This document shows positions 40,065 to 51,377 of a stretch of DNA of 64,000 bases, in pieces (position 1 is the first letter of the stretch; each line of letters opens with the position of its first letter). Both the position numbers and the translations under genes were made by a program. The notes beneath the pieces were generated by a model. That model saw nothing but the letters and a program-made list of their open reading frames with translations, had not been told where the DNA came from and did no database searches. The stretch is from Hymenolepis diminuta (taxonomy: Eukaryota > Platyhelminthes > Cestoda > Cyclophyllidea > Hymenolepididae), in assembly GCA_900708905.1 (NCBI GenBank), contig CAADRB010000026.1, positions 1,974,895 to 2,038,894 on the forward strand. The letters are read 5' to 3'.

Positions 40065-43000
40065 AGATATGAATTGTTATATCTTCTTCAATCTTCTATT
40101 TATGTATACATAACTGAATTTCTTTCAAGATGACAGTGAGCATAATAAGCCAATCACACATGCTAAACGAGACAGCTCTTATAATAGGCCGTGTTATTAG
40201 GTCAATACCATTAAATTAAAACTAGGTCAAAAGGGATAGTAAATACTTGTGCACTAAATCAATATTGATTAGTTCAATTTACTAATGTTGATTTTAGTAA
40301 TAAAGCCAGCTTTAATAATAATCACTTACAATAATTTGCAATGTTAAACTTTTACATAAAAATGTAAAGATAATAAAATTTCATTCACGGATTTCTTACC
40401 CATAAACTTGTGTTTAATGTGTTTAAAACACTGCGAAATAAGCTATTTAAAAATAGCCTGTTCAGCGATATTCTCAAGAAGGTCTCGCATTCAAGCTTAA
40501 ATAAACAAGATTTTTACTTTAGGCCTCTTAGAAAGTCTTTTCAGTTCTCAAATATTTAAAACGTTTTTCGAATCATCAGTTATTAATACAATCTTACAGC
40601 AGGTTATAGATCGAATTGTTTTTAGTAGCTGAAGCACCAGAAATAAATGATTCTCAAAGAGATTGTTGAAAAACGATGAAATCGATCAAATATTACATAG
40701 AATGGACGAATAAAAATCATATCATCAATTGTAACGCTAATGTGGACTTATGAGGAGTTAATAGTTCAAGTTTTGAGGGTCGGAGGCATATAAACTCATC
40801 AAATATTCAAAATTTATTGAGAAAAAACATACTTGCGCATGTCCTTTAACGTGGTGTGAATGTTGAATGAAGGAAAACCCTGAACTTCGTAAACCTCTCC
40901 ACACGTTGACTTTAAGCTATGCAGCCGCTTGTCCAAATGCTATAATGCATTCTAGCGTTTTAATCGAATAGTCCATTGTGTTTATTTATCATCTTTCATT
41001 TTAATATGAAATATTATATTTTCCATTCAGAAGCCTTCTAGAGCATTCATGTATAATATTTAATATTTATTCCCAAAAAAATCAGATGAATAATTAGCAA
41101 CAATGAAATAAAGGATAATTTGGGGTGATGTTTGGTGGATTTTTAGAAACACTATAATTCGGTGGACGGAAGGTACTCTCAAGCTATTATATCGTCCCTC
41201 TTATTGGCCAGAAGTACCCAATGTGATTGCTTATTCATGTCACTAGGTATGATACTGATGAAGAACCATATTATATTCTGTGCACCGACAAGGCGATTTT
41301 AATTTTGTATAGATGGACATGGGATGCAGAGTTTTCAATGCAATATTTACAGCGGGGAGACGAGAAAGACGTATTGGGAATTTCAATCATGAGATAAACA
41401 TTTTTCTACATAGCTCAACCTGCAGTTAGAGCACTCCTACACCCAAAGTCTAAATTCTTGAGATTTCAAGAGCTTTCGGTTTGAATCTAATCGTCAAAGT
41501 AGTGAAAATTATCGTAGATGTTGGTTTTCAAGAGCGCAAATTGACAGTTCCTAAATCACATTCTGTTCAATAATAAAATTTTTAATTTATTTAATTGCTT
41601 GAATGCCTATGCTATTTGTTAAATTACTATAGGCAAAAAAATGACGATAGCTCGGTCTAGGTATTTTATATTTGCAACCAAATTGTGTAATTGTATGTTA
41701 TTTAATTTAATTCATTTCTTTTCCAATGTTACGTAATCCTTTGAATTATTTTCACAACCATCCTCCTGTATATTTAGGTAGAAGATAAAAATATCGACTG
41801 GCATAGTAGTTTGTTTTTCCATTATCTGCTTCAAAGGACATTCATCAGTTCGATAAAATTTGACCAATAAGGACACTTGGACATCAAGTTCTTTGTTTTG
41901 AAACTGTGAGAGGAGCGTTTATATTTTAAATCTTAATTATTCCAGTGAAATAGTAGTTTGGAGTCAAACATATGTAAAAAGATGGTCATTAGACAAATAT
42001 TTCTTATCTTTAAAAATACAATAAACACGACTGACTAAAGAGCTCTGAAAATTTATTTCGCGTCTCGGCCTTCATCTTTAAAAAATTCGAAGAAGTTGCT
42101 TGTATCCAAATAAGCTAACACCATGTTGTTTATTCACTTTGAGTAACAGCTCACACTCGGTCAATCGGAATATGATTGGCCACTATGTTGTTATTGACAA
42201 GATATTAGACAGCAAAGTGGTAACAGCTACATATGCAGTGAACTTATGAGTGTTTGTAGGGATACAAAATACTTAATCTTTTCAGTGATAAAATTCGTGA
42301 TTTGGGTTGATCTGAATTAAGAAGCTGTTTTGAAGATACGAAACTTAACTTACATCGACAAAGTGTTTTGTAGGCTCAAATGCGTATAAATGAATGCACT
42401 GAACGTAATTTAATACATTTATTTATGAAATCACTTATTATTTAATAAAATTCTTAATGGATATCTAAATGTAGACATTTTAAACCTGATAATGGAAGTG
42501 TAAAAACGTCGAATTTAGGAAGTGGGGAAGCTAAACAACTCGTATGTTTTCATCTCAGGTACCATTTACATTATTGGACGCAAACAGAAGAAAAAATTCG
42601 TGATCTCCATTTTGTGGTATTTTATTTCACAATAAGTAACCGTTAAGTTTCATAGTAGTTTGTAAACCTGGCAAATGATTTTGTAAAAGGACTTTGCTAA
42701 GTCGTATCTTAAATTTTCTTCTGATACTCAAAGACAAAACAGTATTTGAATAACTGGGGACTTGCCATATATATATGGCATACATGTATGTATATATATA
42801 TAAATTATATTATAAATGTCAGTGAGATGATGGTCCAGTGTTTCCCTGCGGTAATTCAAGAAGACCTTGGCCTATGTAATCATACTAAAGCTACATTAAA
42901 ACTGACACAATGTACTCTGTCAGTTTCTCTTATTAGTAGTAAGTTATACTAGTAACCTACTCTATGGTTGATAAAGTATTTAAATGTCTCAGACAAGGAG

Positions 43001-43559
43001 GCGTTCTAAAATCTGCTCTTTATAAAAAAGGGCTACACGTCTTACTGCAGTTGGTCGGAAAACAAATGGAAATATTCAGTTGTTCGACCATAAATGTCAC
43101 GTGAAATCGTATGCAGGTGGATCCATCATCCAAACGTTATGATGAAAAACTTTCGCGGGGGCGTTGAATAGAAAAAGAACTTAAATGAAAACTTTTTCAT
43201 GTTTAATTTATATTATTAATAATTTAAAAATTTTATATAAATGTTAAAATGTATAGGGCTTGTGGATCCTTGTTCGATTTAACCTTTGAGTAAATTGTTG
43301 TTATTGAGTTCAAGTAATCTGCGTCTACTTTTGGATTCGAATAATCAAATTATTTCATTGAAAAATGCCTATTCACCTTGTAGCGGATGCTACATCAATA
43401 AGTCTTTTTGCTACACCCAAGTAATCCTCCTAAGCAGTCCGAATAGCCTCTAGCAGAGTCCTCTATTATCAATTCACTCCCAAATTAGCTAAGCTATGCC
43501 CACAGTGGTAATCACCAGAAAGATGCTGAGTGGAGAGGGTTTATTACTCACTTCGTTGT

Positions 43560-43740
43560 TTTTGTGAGTCAAAAGCTTAGTCGTTATCTACAAAACCACG
43601 CTAGGCTGCAGGGATCTTGTTTGCTGATTGGTTGAGGAGGGCTCTGCACGTACGCCGCGTTTTTCCTCAACGCGGCCGGTTACATACCGCACTTCCCAGA
43701 AAGTTCTAGCGCACATGATTCAATCAGCCTTGTTAGCGTT
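43560..43740. promoter_or_regulatory. GC/CpG-rich island, possible promoter
   Basis: This stretch is markedly richer in G, C and CpG than its surroundings. It holds a perfect 8-bp stem GCCGCGTT / AACGCGGC (43654-43676, 7-nt loop), an ATTGG box near 43628, and GAAAGTTC, a two-unit heat-shock-element-like motif, just after. A promoter is one explanation; a repeat end is another. No first exon was identified. Confidence 0.3.
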
Positions 43741-46063
43741 ATGAACCCGACAACCTATTATGAATATTTCAAATGAAGTTTATCAAAATATTTGTGGCAT
43801 TTAATTGATAATTCATATATTTCTATGAAATATAATTAGACTTTCCAAATAGTCTCCTGATCAACCATGTAAAAATCCTAAATAAATTCATTTTTTACCT
43901 AATTTTACGCCTTTAATGGATTATACCTCTGAGCTCAACTGTCATCTTTTGTTGGCCTGTTAATGTAAGCCACATCTAACATAAATAAGCACGTCTGAAT
44001 GTATATACCTATTTACTCGGTTACATTCTAGACGCCGAATTCACAGTTGCATAGGTCTAACATGGCGGCCCCACCCAACTTGACTATGATACAAATTGGG
44101 CACATTTTTAATCACTCACTAGTGTCATTTTTATCAAACTCTCTGAGTTTGAGATCCTTCGATCAGAAGACCAAATTTTCTTTAAACATACAACTTTTGC
44201 ACACCTTTCATGCTCCGCCATTTGTTTTGAAGTGTAGGTGGAGTTTTAATTTCAACAGGTACATAGTAAAAAGATTATATACTTCCTTAAGACTTTTAAT
44301 TACTGTTCCTTAAATTAAAATTCAGTATTTGGTGAACACCATAGCTATACATCCAATTGGTACATACTTTAGAGTAATTAATCTTTGAAAGAAATACTTT
44401 CCTTTATATATAATCACAGAGAGACCTAACAACATTTTTATGCAGTCGAAATTACAAAGAATTTAACAGACACATCAATTTGTTGCAAATCCTGGATTTA
44501 ATTTCCATTTGCATTTACATCGTGGATGTTTTAACATTGCGCGCAAGCTTTTCCTTTGCTTTCTTACTATCACTTCCTATCACTCAATAAATTCAATTTC
44601 CCCTCATATATACTACTTATTTCGATTTCATTCTATTTTCTTTCGAACGGAATTGATTGGAAATATATCTTTTTCTCTATTCAATAAACGTCTCTGTTTG
44701 TAAAATATAATTTGCATATGTTCTCTTTTCTAACCCTCTTACAGTCAATACTCTTGCAAATGAATAAAAAACATACTTTAAATGGTTGTTAAATTGCAAT
44801 GTTTTATTTTTCTTCACTGCTTGTACTTTTTTAAAGGTCATTCATAGAAAGATTAAGCAGGTCAATCTTAACTTTAATACGGGAAGATTAATAAGCAAAT
44901 TCAATTTCGTTAAAAAATAACCAATATATTATACCTTGACGTTATAATAAATTGATTTAGAGTTTTCTGTTACATCTTCTGTCTGTCAGATATATACACT
45001 CCCAAAACTCTAAGGGGTGTATGAAGAAGTCAGTTGAGTAAATGATGCGTTGAAACAGAGTTTAACGGAAAATGAGGCTAATCGGATGATAACAATTAAT
45101 TTGTGGGACAGAAAAAAATCTTTTCAGTTTTGTCTTTACTTCAGTGAACATTAATTTTATTCCTTTTAAATATCATGATTATTTTTACTAATAATTTAGA
45201 AGACGAATGGTAGAATTTATCATCTTCTTCACATTTTAATTCGCTTTCATCCAGGATACAGTAATTAATGGCTTATTTGAATTTTAAAGTTCAAAATTCC
45301 ATTATGTAGGAGGGGAAGGAATATATTTCTATAAAAAACACGATGATGATATTTCCAAAACTATACAAGAATGCTAAAATTAAAATGATTAAGAAAAAGA
45401 CCAAAAACTGAAGCCAAAATTGGGGCAATTGGAATTTTTAAGGAATTGAAAAGTAAAAGTGGAACTTGGGAACGTTCTGAAAATTCAAGAAAAGTGATAT
45501 GCTTTATTAGAAATTGAACATATCAGTTTTTTTCAAAACTCCAATAAGAGAAAAATTTTGATGACCTGAATTCGTAGTACCTTTCACTTCGATCTTTAAT
45601 CCCTAATGGAACTATTTCGACTGTACACGAATTCAATTCCCCTTCATGATAAAACTTGTAAAAGCTTGTTCTAAATTATCAATGGTAATGCTAATGTTGA
45701 ATCGAACACAATAAATGGGAAAGGAAGCAATATGAAGGAGAAAACCAAATGAAATAGTCTGATATCATACGAAAATAGACAAAACTAATTAACCTCATAA
45801 GCTTATCCTATCTTAAACATAGATTTGTGGATGAGAATATGCCTAAGCTCTCTGAAGCTTTTTTACTCAGTTGATTTAAACACAAGGTTGATCATGCCAC
45901 CCTGATTTATTGGTATCTTACTACTGCAAAGAGCGAGTAGACTAGATTTGAAGATATGTTTTACAACCTACAACAGGTTACTAGAGTTCACACTATGAGA
46001 ACTCATTAGCTGTGATTAACAATCTACTATTGATAGTTAGAAGAGAAAGCTCCACCCCGAAAA

Positions 46064-46090
46064 CCTGATTAAAGGTTCGCTTTAATCGGG
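46064..46090. repeat. Inverted repeat with 5-nt loop
   Basis: CCTGATTAAAG and CTTTAATCGGG pair over 10 of 11 positions around GTTCG. It could form a cruciform or RNA hairpin; no role is assigned. Confidence 0.5.
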
Positions 46091-47999
46091 TAGTCAGTAA
46101 GTCATAAATATTGCGAATATAAACTCTTCTAGGGAGTTAGGCGTTTTTCCATTGGTTTGTATTTCTAAATTCTATTAATATGATGCAGTAAAAGTATGAT
46201 TAATACAGAGAATTCAAAATTCTACGAAAAAAATTCCTTTGATTTTTTAAAGTGATGTTCACCTTTTAATGAGTTAATCTTGCAACTTATTAAGTTATTT
46301 TAATATTATTTTGTGTTCAACTGTCTCTCATTTTTTTCAAAGGTTGAGAAGGCAAAATTATCGAATATGGTTTTCACATCGCGGTGTTGGAATAGCTAAA
46401 AATATTCCAAAAGCGGATCTCCGTAATATGAAGCACTAGAAGTGGATAAATGTATTATTATGCCATAAAATTGAATTTAAATTGTTATCTTTAATAAAAT
46501 TTAAGCTATTTGTTCTATGACGCATTTGATTAAGATGAACTTCTGAACTTTTGTGGGGGTAAAACCTGAATATAAAAGGGGGTAAAGTTCATTGATCTGA
46601 TTCCAAGAGTAATTTTCCACTTTCTCAAAATTGCCACTTCAACAATTTTATTTAAACAAATTGCAAATTACATTATAAGAAACATTTAGATTCTAATAAA
46701 ATCTAACATCTTCCGAGGAGAGAGTTTCAATAAACACCTTGGTTATGGCAAGAGGTATCAGAATCCTTCTGACTTCAATACCCCCTATCAATCCTTTTGC
46801 AGAGCTTGAATCATAAGTAAGTCTAAACATAAGAGGGTTAACACTGACCTCTGTTGTATAACCATACACAGTTTGATTAATGAGGATAATTTTGGGGGAA
46901 CTATTTCATACATCACACTTCATAATTAGTTGTAAAACTAAATTCTATTACGAAATAATTTAAATATGCGATACTATGAGGTGTAAAGCAAGCAAACTTT
47001 ATATATTAAGATGCATACTATTTCCTCCAAATAGAATAAAGCATACTTAGGGCATAAATTTGTCTCTAATAACTGGTCAGAATTATTGGTAATACGGTGA
47101 TTTCGATGAAGATGACGGTCAACTCAATACAGACCTGGTTAGCAGTCTTGGACAGTCCACATAGCAAACAGTTCCATTTGATTAGAAGGTGTAAGGAAGG
47201 AGGCTAAGAAATTTCGAAGATTTATAGAATTAGAGGGAGAAGCAGAATGACCACAGTTGATATCTCCATCTCAGAATCATGGAACTATTGCCGACGTTAT
47301 CTGAGGTCCAGTTTTTTATTGTTCTTTCCATGTTCATTTCATCCTAGTTGATCTTTGAGAGGATAATGCTCTTATACTGACTGGCAATATTTCTAGCTTA
47401 GCTCACTTCTAATTTCACAATAAAGGTGTACTTAATGGCAATAAGTTAAGATAACAGCAAGGAAGCTCTTGAGAACCAAATTGTAACGTAGAATAAGCAT
47501 AGCAATGTAGTAAGAGATGAGTTAAACATGAAAAGTATTAATTTTTAATATTAAAAGTTTCTTATTTTCTCTAAATTTTGATAACAACGGATCGTCTATT
47601 TACTTAAGCCTAATATGTTACTGCAAGACAATTAACAATTTTCCTGATTTGATCCAAAAATTAAAATTAATGATCCCTCATTTAAACAAAGATTTGGAAC
47701 TGATTTCAAGATGTAGTTGGAGTAAAATTAATTGATTCTTGCCGAGGATGTAACGCCACACTAAAAAGGATTAAATTACTCGGATTAGTGCCAACGAATT
47801 GTAGGTGACGAAGCTCTGCTAACTTAAAATATTTAACCATCTCATCTCTGCTCTTTTAAGATCGTCAGCCACTGAATGTCAGGTTAAATAATTCTGTTTT
47901 TTCAACCTCTGAAAAAAAGCAGACTATTGCAATTTAAATTTTGAATAGGAGCTACCCGACTAGTCAACTGTTTAAGTTGGATCAAAAATAAAATAAAAT

Positions 48000-48125
48000 A
48001 TGGGTCTGATATTTTGACCCTTCTCCCAGCATCATTTTGATCCTCTCCCTTCTAAAATATCTGGGCTTCCAGTTGCTTCTCACAACTAAAAAGCGTAATT
48101 TTTAGCATTTCTGTGGTTAGTAATT
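48000..48125 (+). repeat. Interspersed repeat segment shared with 29.6 kb
   Basis: Partner of 29600-29720. The core CCAGTTGCTTCTCACAA and the downstream TTTTTAGC..TTCTGTG are conserved. Confidence 0.4.
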
Positions 48126-49084
48126 AAAAAATAAATAATAATTAACGATGGCAGATCAAACAATTATAACTTTAAATATAAGAAAACAACTAAACGAGAG
48201 GAATAGTCGAGTATTCCACTCGGACGTGATGGAAGGTAGTTGAGTAATCGTAATTCAAAAGAGCTCACGCAAGGTTAAATCTAAAATTAGTAAAATTGAA
48301 TACTTATGTAAATGTATTTAATATGTGAATGCATATGGTAGATAGATATAAATGTAAAAGTAGCTTTTATAAATAATAAAAGACACAATTTTGGGAAATA
48401 TAAAGAAGAGAGTTATTGTGTATTGATCCACTAGCTCATATGGATGTTTCAACTCAAGTTCTAATATAAGAACTGGCAAATTCTGCAGATTCAGGCAAAA
48501 AAGGGAAGTGAGAAGATAAGCAGCTCTGCATAAGTTGCTCTTATTGAAAATACTGGATGTTGTGAGAAACTTTTTCCATTTATTAATCTAACATTTTCGT
48601 TGAGCGAAGCAAGTTCTTTTAACTGAAATAAACATAACAATCAATCCAATTTATTATTTACTTTTACTGATTAGCGTGACTCAAAATTCCTTTTCTACAC
48701 CTTTGCACCATTGTTAAGTACAAAATTATTCTGATTAACGAACTTATACGTTTTTACGAACGTATGCGAACCTCAACTTTGCACTGCGATTCTTGATGGT
48801 TGCTGTATATATCAGGGTATGAAATACTGCCATTAGAAATCACCGTCCTGAAACCCGAAAAACTTGTTTTTCCACTGTAGAGAATGTTGACAACTTGTCA
48901 CGTTTCAAGTTTTTAAAGTTGAAAATTCTCCATGGAGAGTTGATCTGATTATATCTAGGATAAGACATATTTAATTATTGTTTTTATTGACTGCGTTTAT
49001 ATAAAATTCAAGAAAGGTCAACCAAGGCCAATTCTTTTAAAAACATGTGGTAGGATATTCTCGAATGATAGGCATTCAAAATAG

Positions 49085-49701
49085 ATGAAAATGGATATCG
49101 ACAGTCTAAAAAAAACAAGATGGTCAGAAACAATAGAAAATTGAAATATATCCATAGGGAATCGTAGTCACACGATTTCGATGGTCCCGTGAAGTAATAT
49201 CTCATAGAACTGCTTCATAATGTAGTGCTTAAGCCTGAAGAACATTCTAATGAAGGTTCAAGATTTGACAGATCTGAAAGAAATTCGTCACAACTAACCC
49301 CTAATTTTAGTAAGCAATTGAATTCATGTTTTATTTCTTTAAATATATTGGATATTGTTCGGCGCCGAACAGACTTGGCGATTTCAAGGCCGAAACATTG
49401 GTACATCAGTGGTACATTGCATCAAATAAAATCAGAAAAATTTTTACCTCATCACATCCAATCTACGGATCCAATTCAAACAAGAAGAGTTATTTTATTT
49501 TGCCACTTAAAATTATTTAACAAACTTATGAATATTTGATATTCTATGCCCCACTTTTTCAAAATCTGAAATTTAAGTTACTTTAAATGCAACCATTTAT
49601 AGCACATTGTCTCTTTGGTTCCTCTTTAGCTTTGAGAGGAGTATCGGCATTAACGAGACACATTTTTTGCAAGTCATCTTACGCCAAATACACAATGGCA
49701 G
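49085..49701 (+). pseudogene. Tandem small-gene family, copy 1 (decayed)
   Basis: Matches all four exons of the intact copy at 50695-51377. Exon 1 (49085-49122, start MKMDIDSLKK) has one extra base in an A run and an altered donor GTCAGA, so joining to exon 2 creates a stop. Exon 2 (49208-49309) keeps VVLKPEEHS. Exon 3 keeps RLGDFKAETLVHQWY, then loses a base near 49443, so the conserved IQSTDPI block lies in another frame. Exon 4 begins at 49630 with FERSIGIN and diverges. An upstream block (about 49010-49045) also matches the upstream region of the intact copy. It is most likely a pseudogene, though a diverged gene with changed splicing is not excluded. Confidence 0.75.
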
Positions 49702-50550
49702 GTAAGTAATCCTTATCTCTTTCTAACTTTTACCTATAAGTTGTTCATCTATGTAACATGTTTATATTAAAATCATAGAAATATTCCATTGCTTAGAGTC
49801 AGAATACAAAAGAATTATTGAATGAAATTACTTAAATTTAAACGTCTTAGCCTATCTAAGCTATTCTCCGTGATTGAATTCAATTTTGTTCAAACTTAAT
49901 CGATTACCTGGGATTATTACACTTCTGATAATTTCTAGAAAATTCCTCTTTAGACTTTATAGGAGATATTTTCAAGAAATGCTTTTGCATGAAATCTTAA
50001 CCCATTATTGATCGAAAGGACCTGTCTTTATTTAAAAATTTAATACTTTTCTTTATTAAACGTTTTTAAATTAATCTGAGCGTAAACTGCCGTCATGATT
50101 CATCATCAGGTTTGCACTCAAACATCCGGTTCTCGAGACTGTTAGTGTTTTGAGAACTTGGTCCATTATTGAGTTGTATAGGTTCGAAGTATCCTTTTGG
50201 CGAGTCAGTTTTCGTTCAAATTGTAGGATTTGGTGGCACTTAGATTTGGTGACCTTTTTAACGCCCACATCAGTTTAATCGTAACAGATTCCTCATTTTT
50301 CTCTTTATGGCCAAAGTATTTCCGATTATATTGCATTGGTATTCAATTAAAGTTCACGTTGATTAAGTCTCGTTTTTTGCTTTAATGAGCAGCTAAACGG
50401 TGTTTCAATTTATACTTTAGTGTTAATGTAAATTCTGAGACTCAAAAAGAGAAATTAACTAGTAACTAATGAAGGGTTTGGCTTATACATTATTAACCCT
50501 TTATAAGCCTTTAACTTATAAGTATATTGAATCTAATCGCTTTTATTTAG

Positions 50551-50595
50551 AATTCGATGAATCTGAACCAGAGCCAATTCTTTTCAAACTATACG
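50551..50595 (+). CDS. Possible additional 5' exon of the intact family member
   Basis: Bounded by TTTATTTAG and a GTAGAA donor, it encodes an acidic piece FDESEPEPILFKLY. It is 45 bp long with phase 1 at both ends, so it would join the exon at 50690-50731 as Y-EEMNM. The same block is recognisable but degraded upstream of both other copies. Conservation may simply reflect tandem duplication. Confidence 0.35.
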
Positions 50596-50694
50596 GTAGA
50601 ATTTTTTTCAAATGTTTCAAGTCCCAAACTATTGCGTTTATAATATTTTGGAATTACTTCTTAAATTACCGTTTTCCTAATTTTAACAGAGGAA

Positions 50695-51377
50695 ATGAAC
50701 ATGAGGACTGACCGGCCAAAGAAAGAAAATGGTAAGAACAAAGCGAAGATTAATGTGTTTCAAGTTTACTTACCTCGATACAGATTTGAAATATCTTTTC
50801 TTTAGAACCTTTGAATCAGTGTAACTCTGAAGAAATGTCTCGAAATGTGGTGGTCAAACCTGAAGAAGATTCTACTGAGGAACAAAAAAATGGGACATCA
50901 CAGGAGAATTTGACGCTCAGTAAGCACTTGCTGATAGGTTGTATATTATTTAGTATGCAGGATAACTTTTGATCTCCAACTTACCAGGTAAAAATCTAGA
51001 CGATGTTTCAAGAAATCTCAAGGTACGTTTGCGATATGTGCCGGCTACCAGCAGACTTGGCGATTTTAAGACAGAAGAATGGGTACACAACTGGTATCAA
51101 AAAAGACCAGAATCATTTCGACTCAGGCACGCACAATCCACAGTTTCAATTCCTCCAAGAAATACGTACATAGATATTTAATACTTTATGTGCATCTCTT
51201 TTACAATCATCCTTTTGAAATTGAATGTAATAACTTTCGTCTACTTTAAATAATTCATCTCTTTGTTTCCTCTTTAGTTTCGAAAGAAGAACTGGTCTTA
51301 GAGTCGGATATAAGTTCACTTTCCCATGTCATTTACCTTCAGATTTTCAAGTATCTGAGGAAGACAAAATGTCTTAA
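50695..51377 (+). CDS. Tandem small-gene family, copy 2: intact protein of unknown function
   Basis: Four exons, 50695-50731, 50806-50919, 50988-51165 and 51278-51377 (stop TAA), join in frame through GT-AG introns of 74, 68 and 112 nt to give 142 aa. AATAAA follows at 51411-51416. The N-terminal half is hydrophilic and acidic (VVVKPEEDSTEEQKNG). A basic, aromatic core at about residues 61-122 contains RLGDFKTEEWVHNWYQKRP, QSTVSIPPRN and ERRTGLRVGYKF, and an acidic tail ends SEEDKMS. There is no signal peptide or membrane segment, so it should be cytosolic or nuclear. I do not recognise the family. The ATG follows an acceptor-like TTTTAACAG, so exon 1 may be preceded by a further coding exon (50551-50595, in phase) or be a trans-splice acceptor. 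Flanking copies are broken, making this the only intact member here. Confidence 0.75.

Larger units (their letters stand above)
40065..49084. other. Gene-poor region
   Basis: No supported gene. It contains TA-rich microsatellite sequence at 42767-42812, a GC-rich island at 43560-43740 with a perfect hairpin, a second tight hairpin at 46064-46090, and the repeat segment at 48000-48125. An ATG in ATGGCGGCCCC at 44061 looks start-like but leads to an unrecognisable frame. Confidence 0.5.

Noticed and set aside
50469..50711. 80-codon plus-strand open frame before the intact tandem-family gene
   Set aside because: Only its middle part (50551-50595) has splice signals in phase; the full frame runs into an intron-like tract and stops inside the next exon in the wrong frame.
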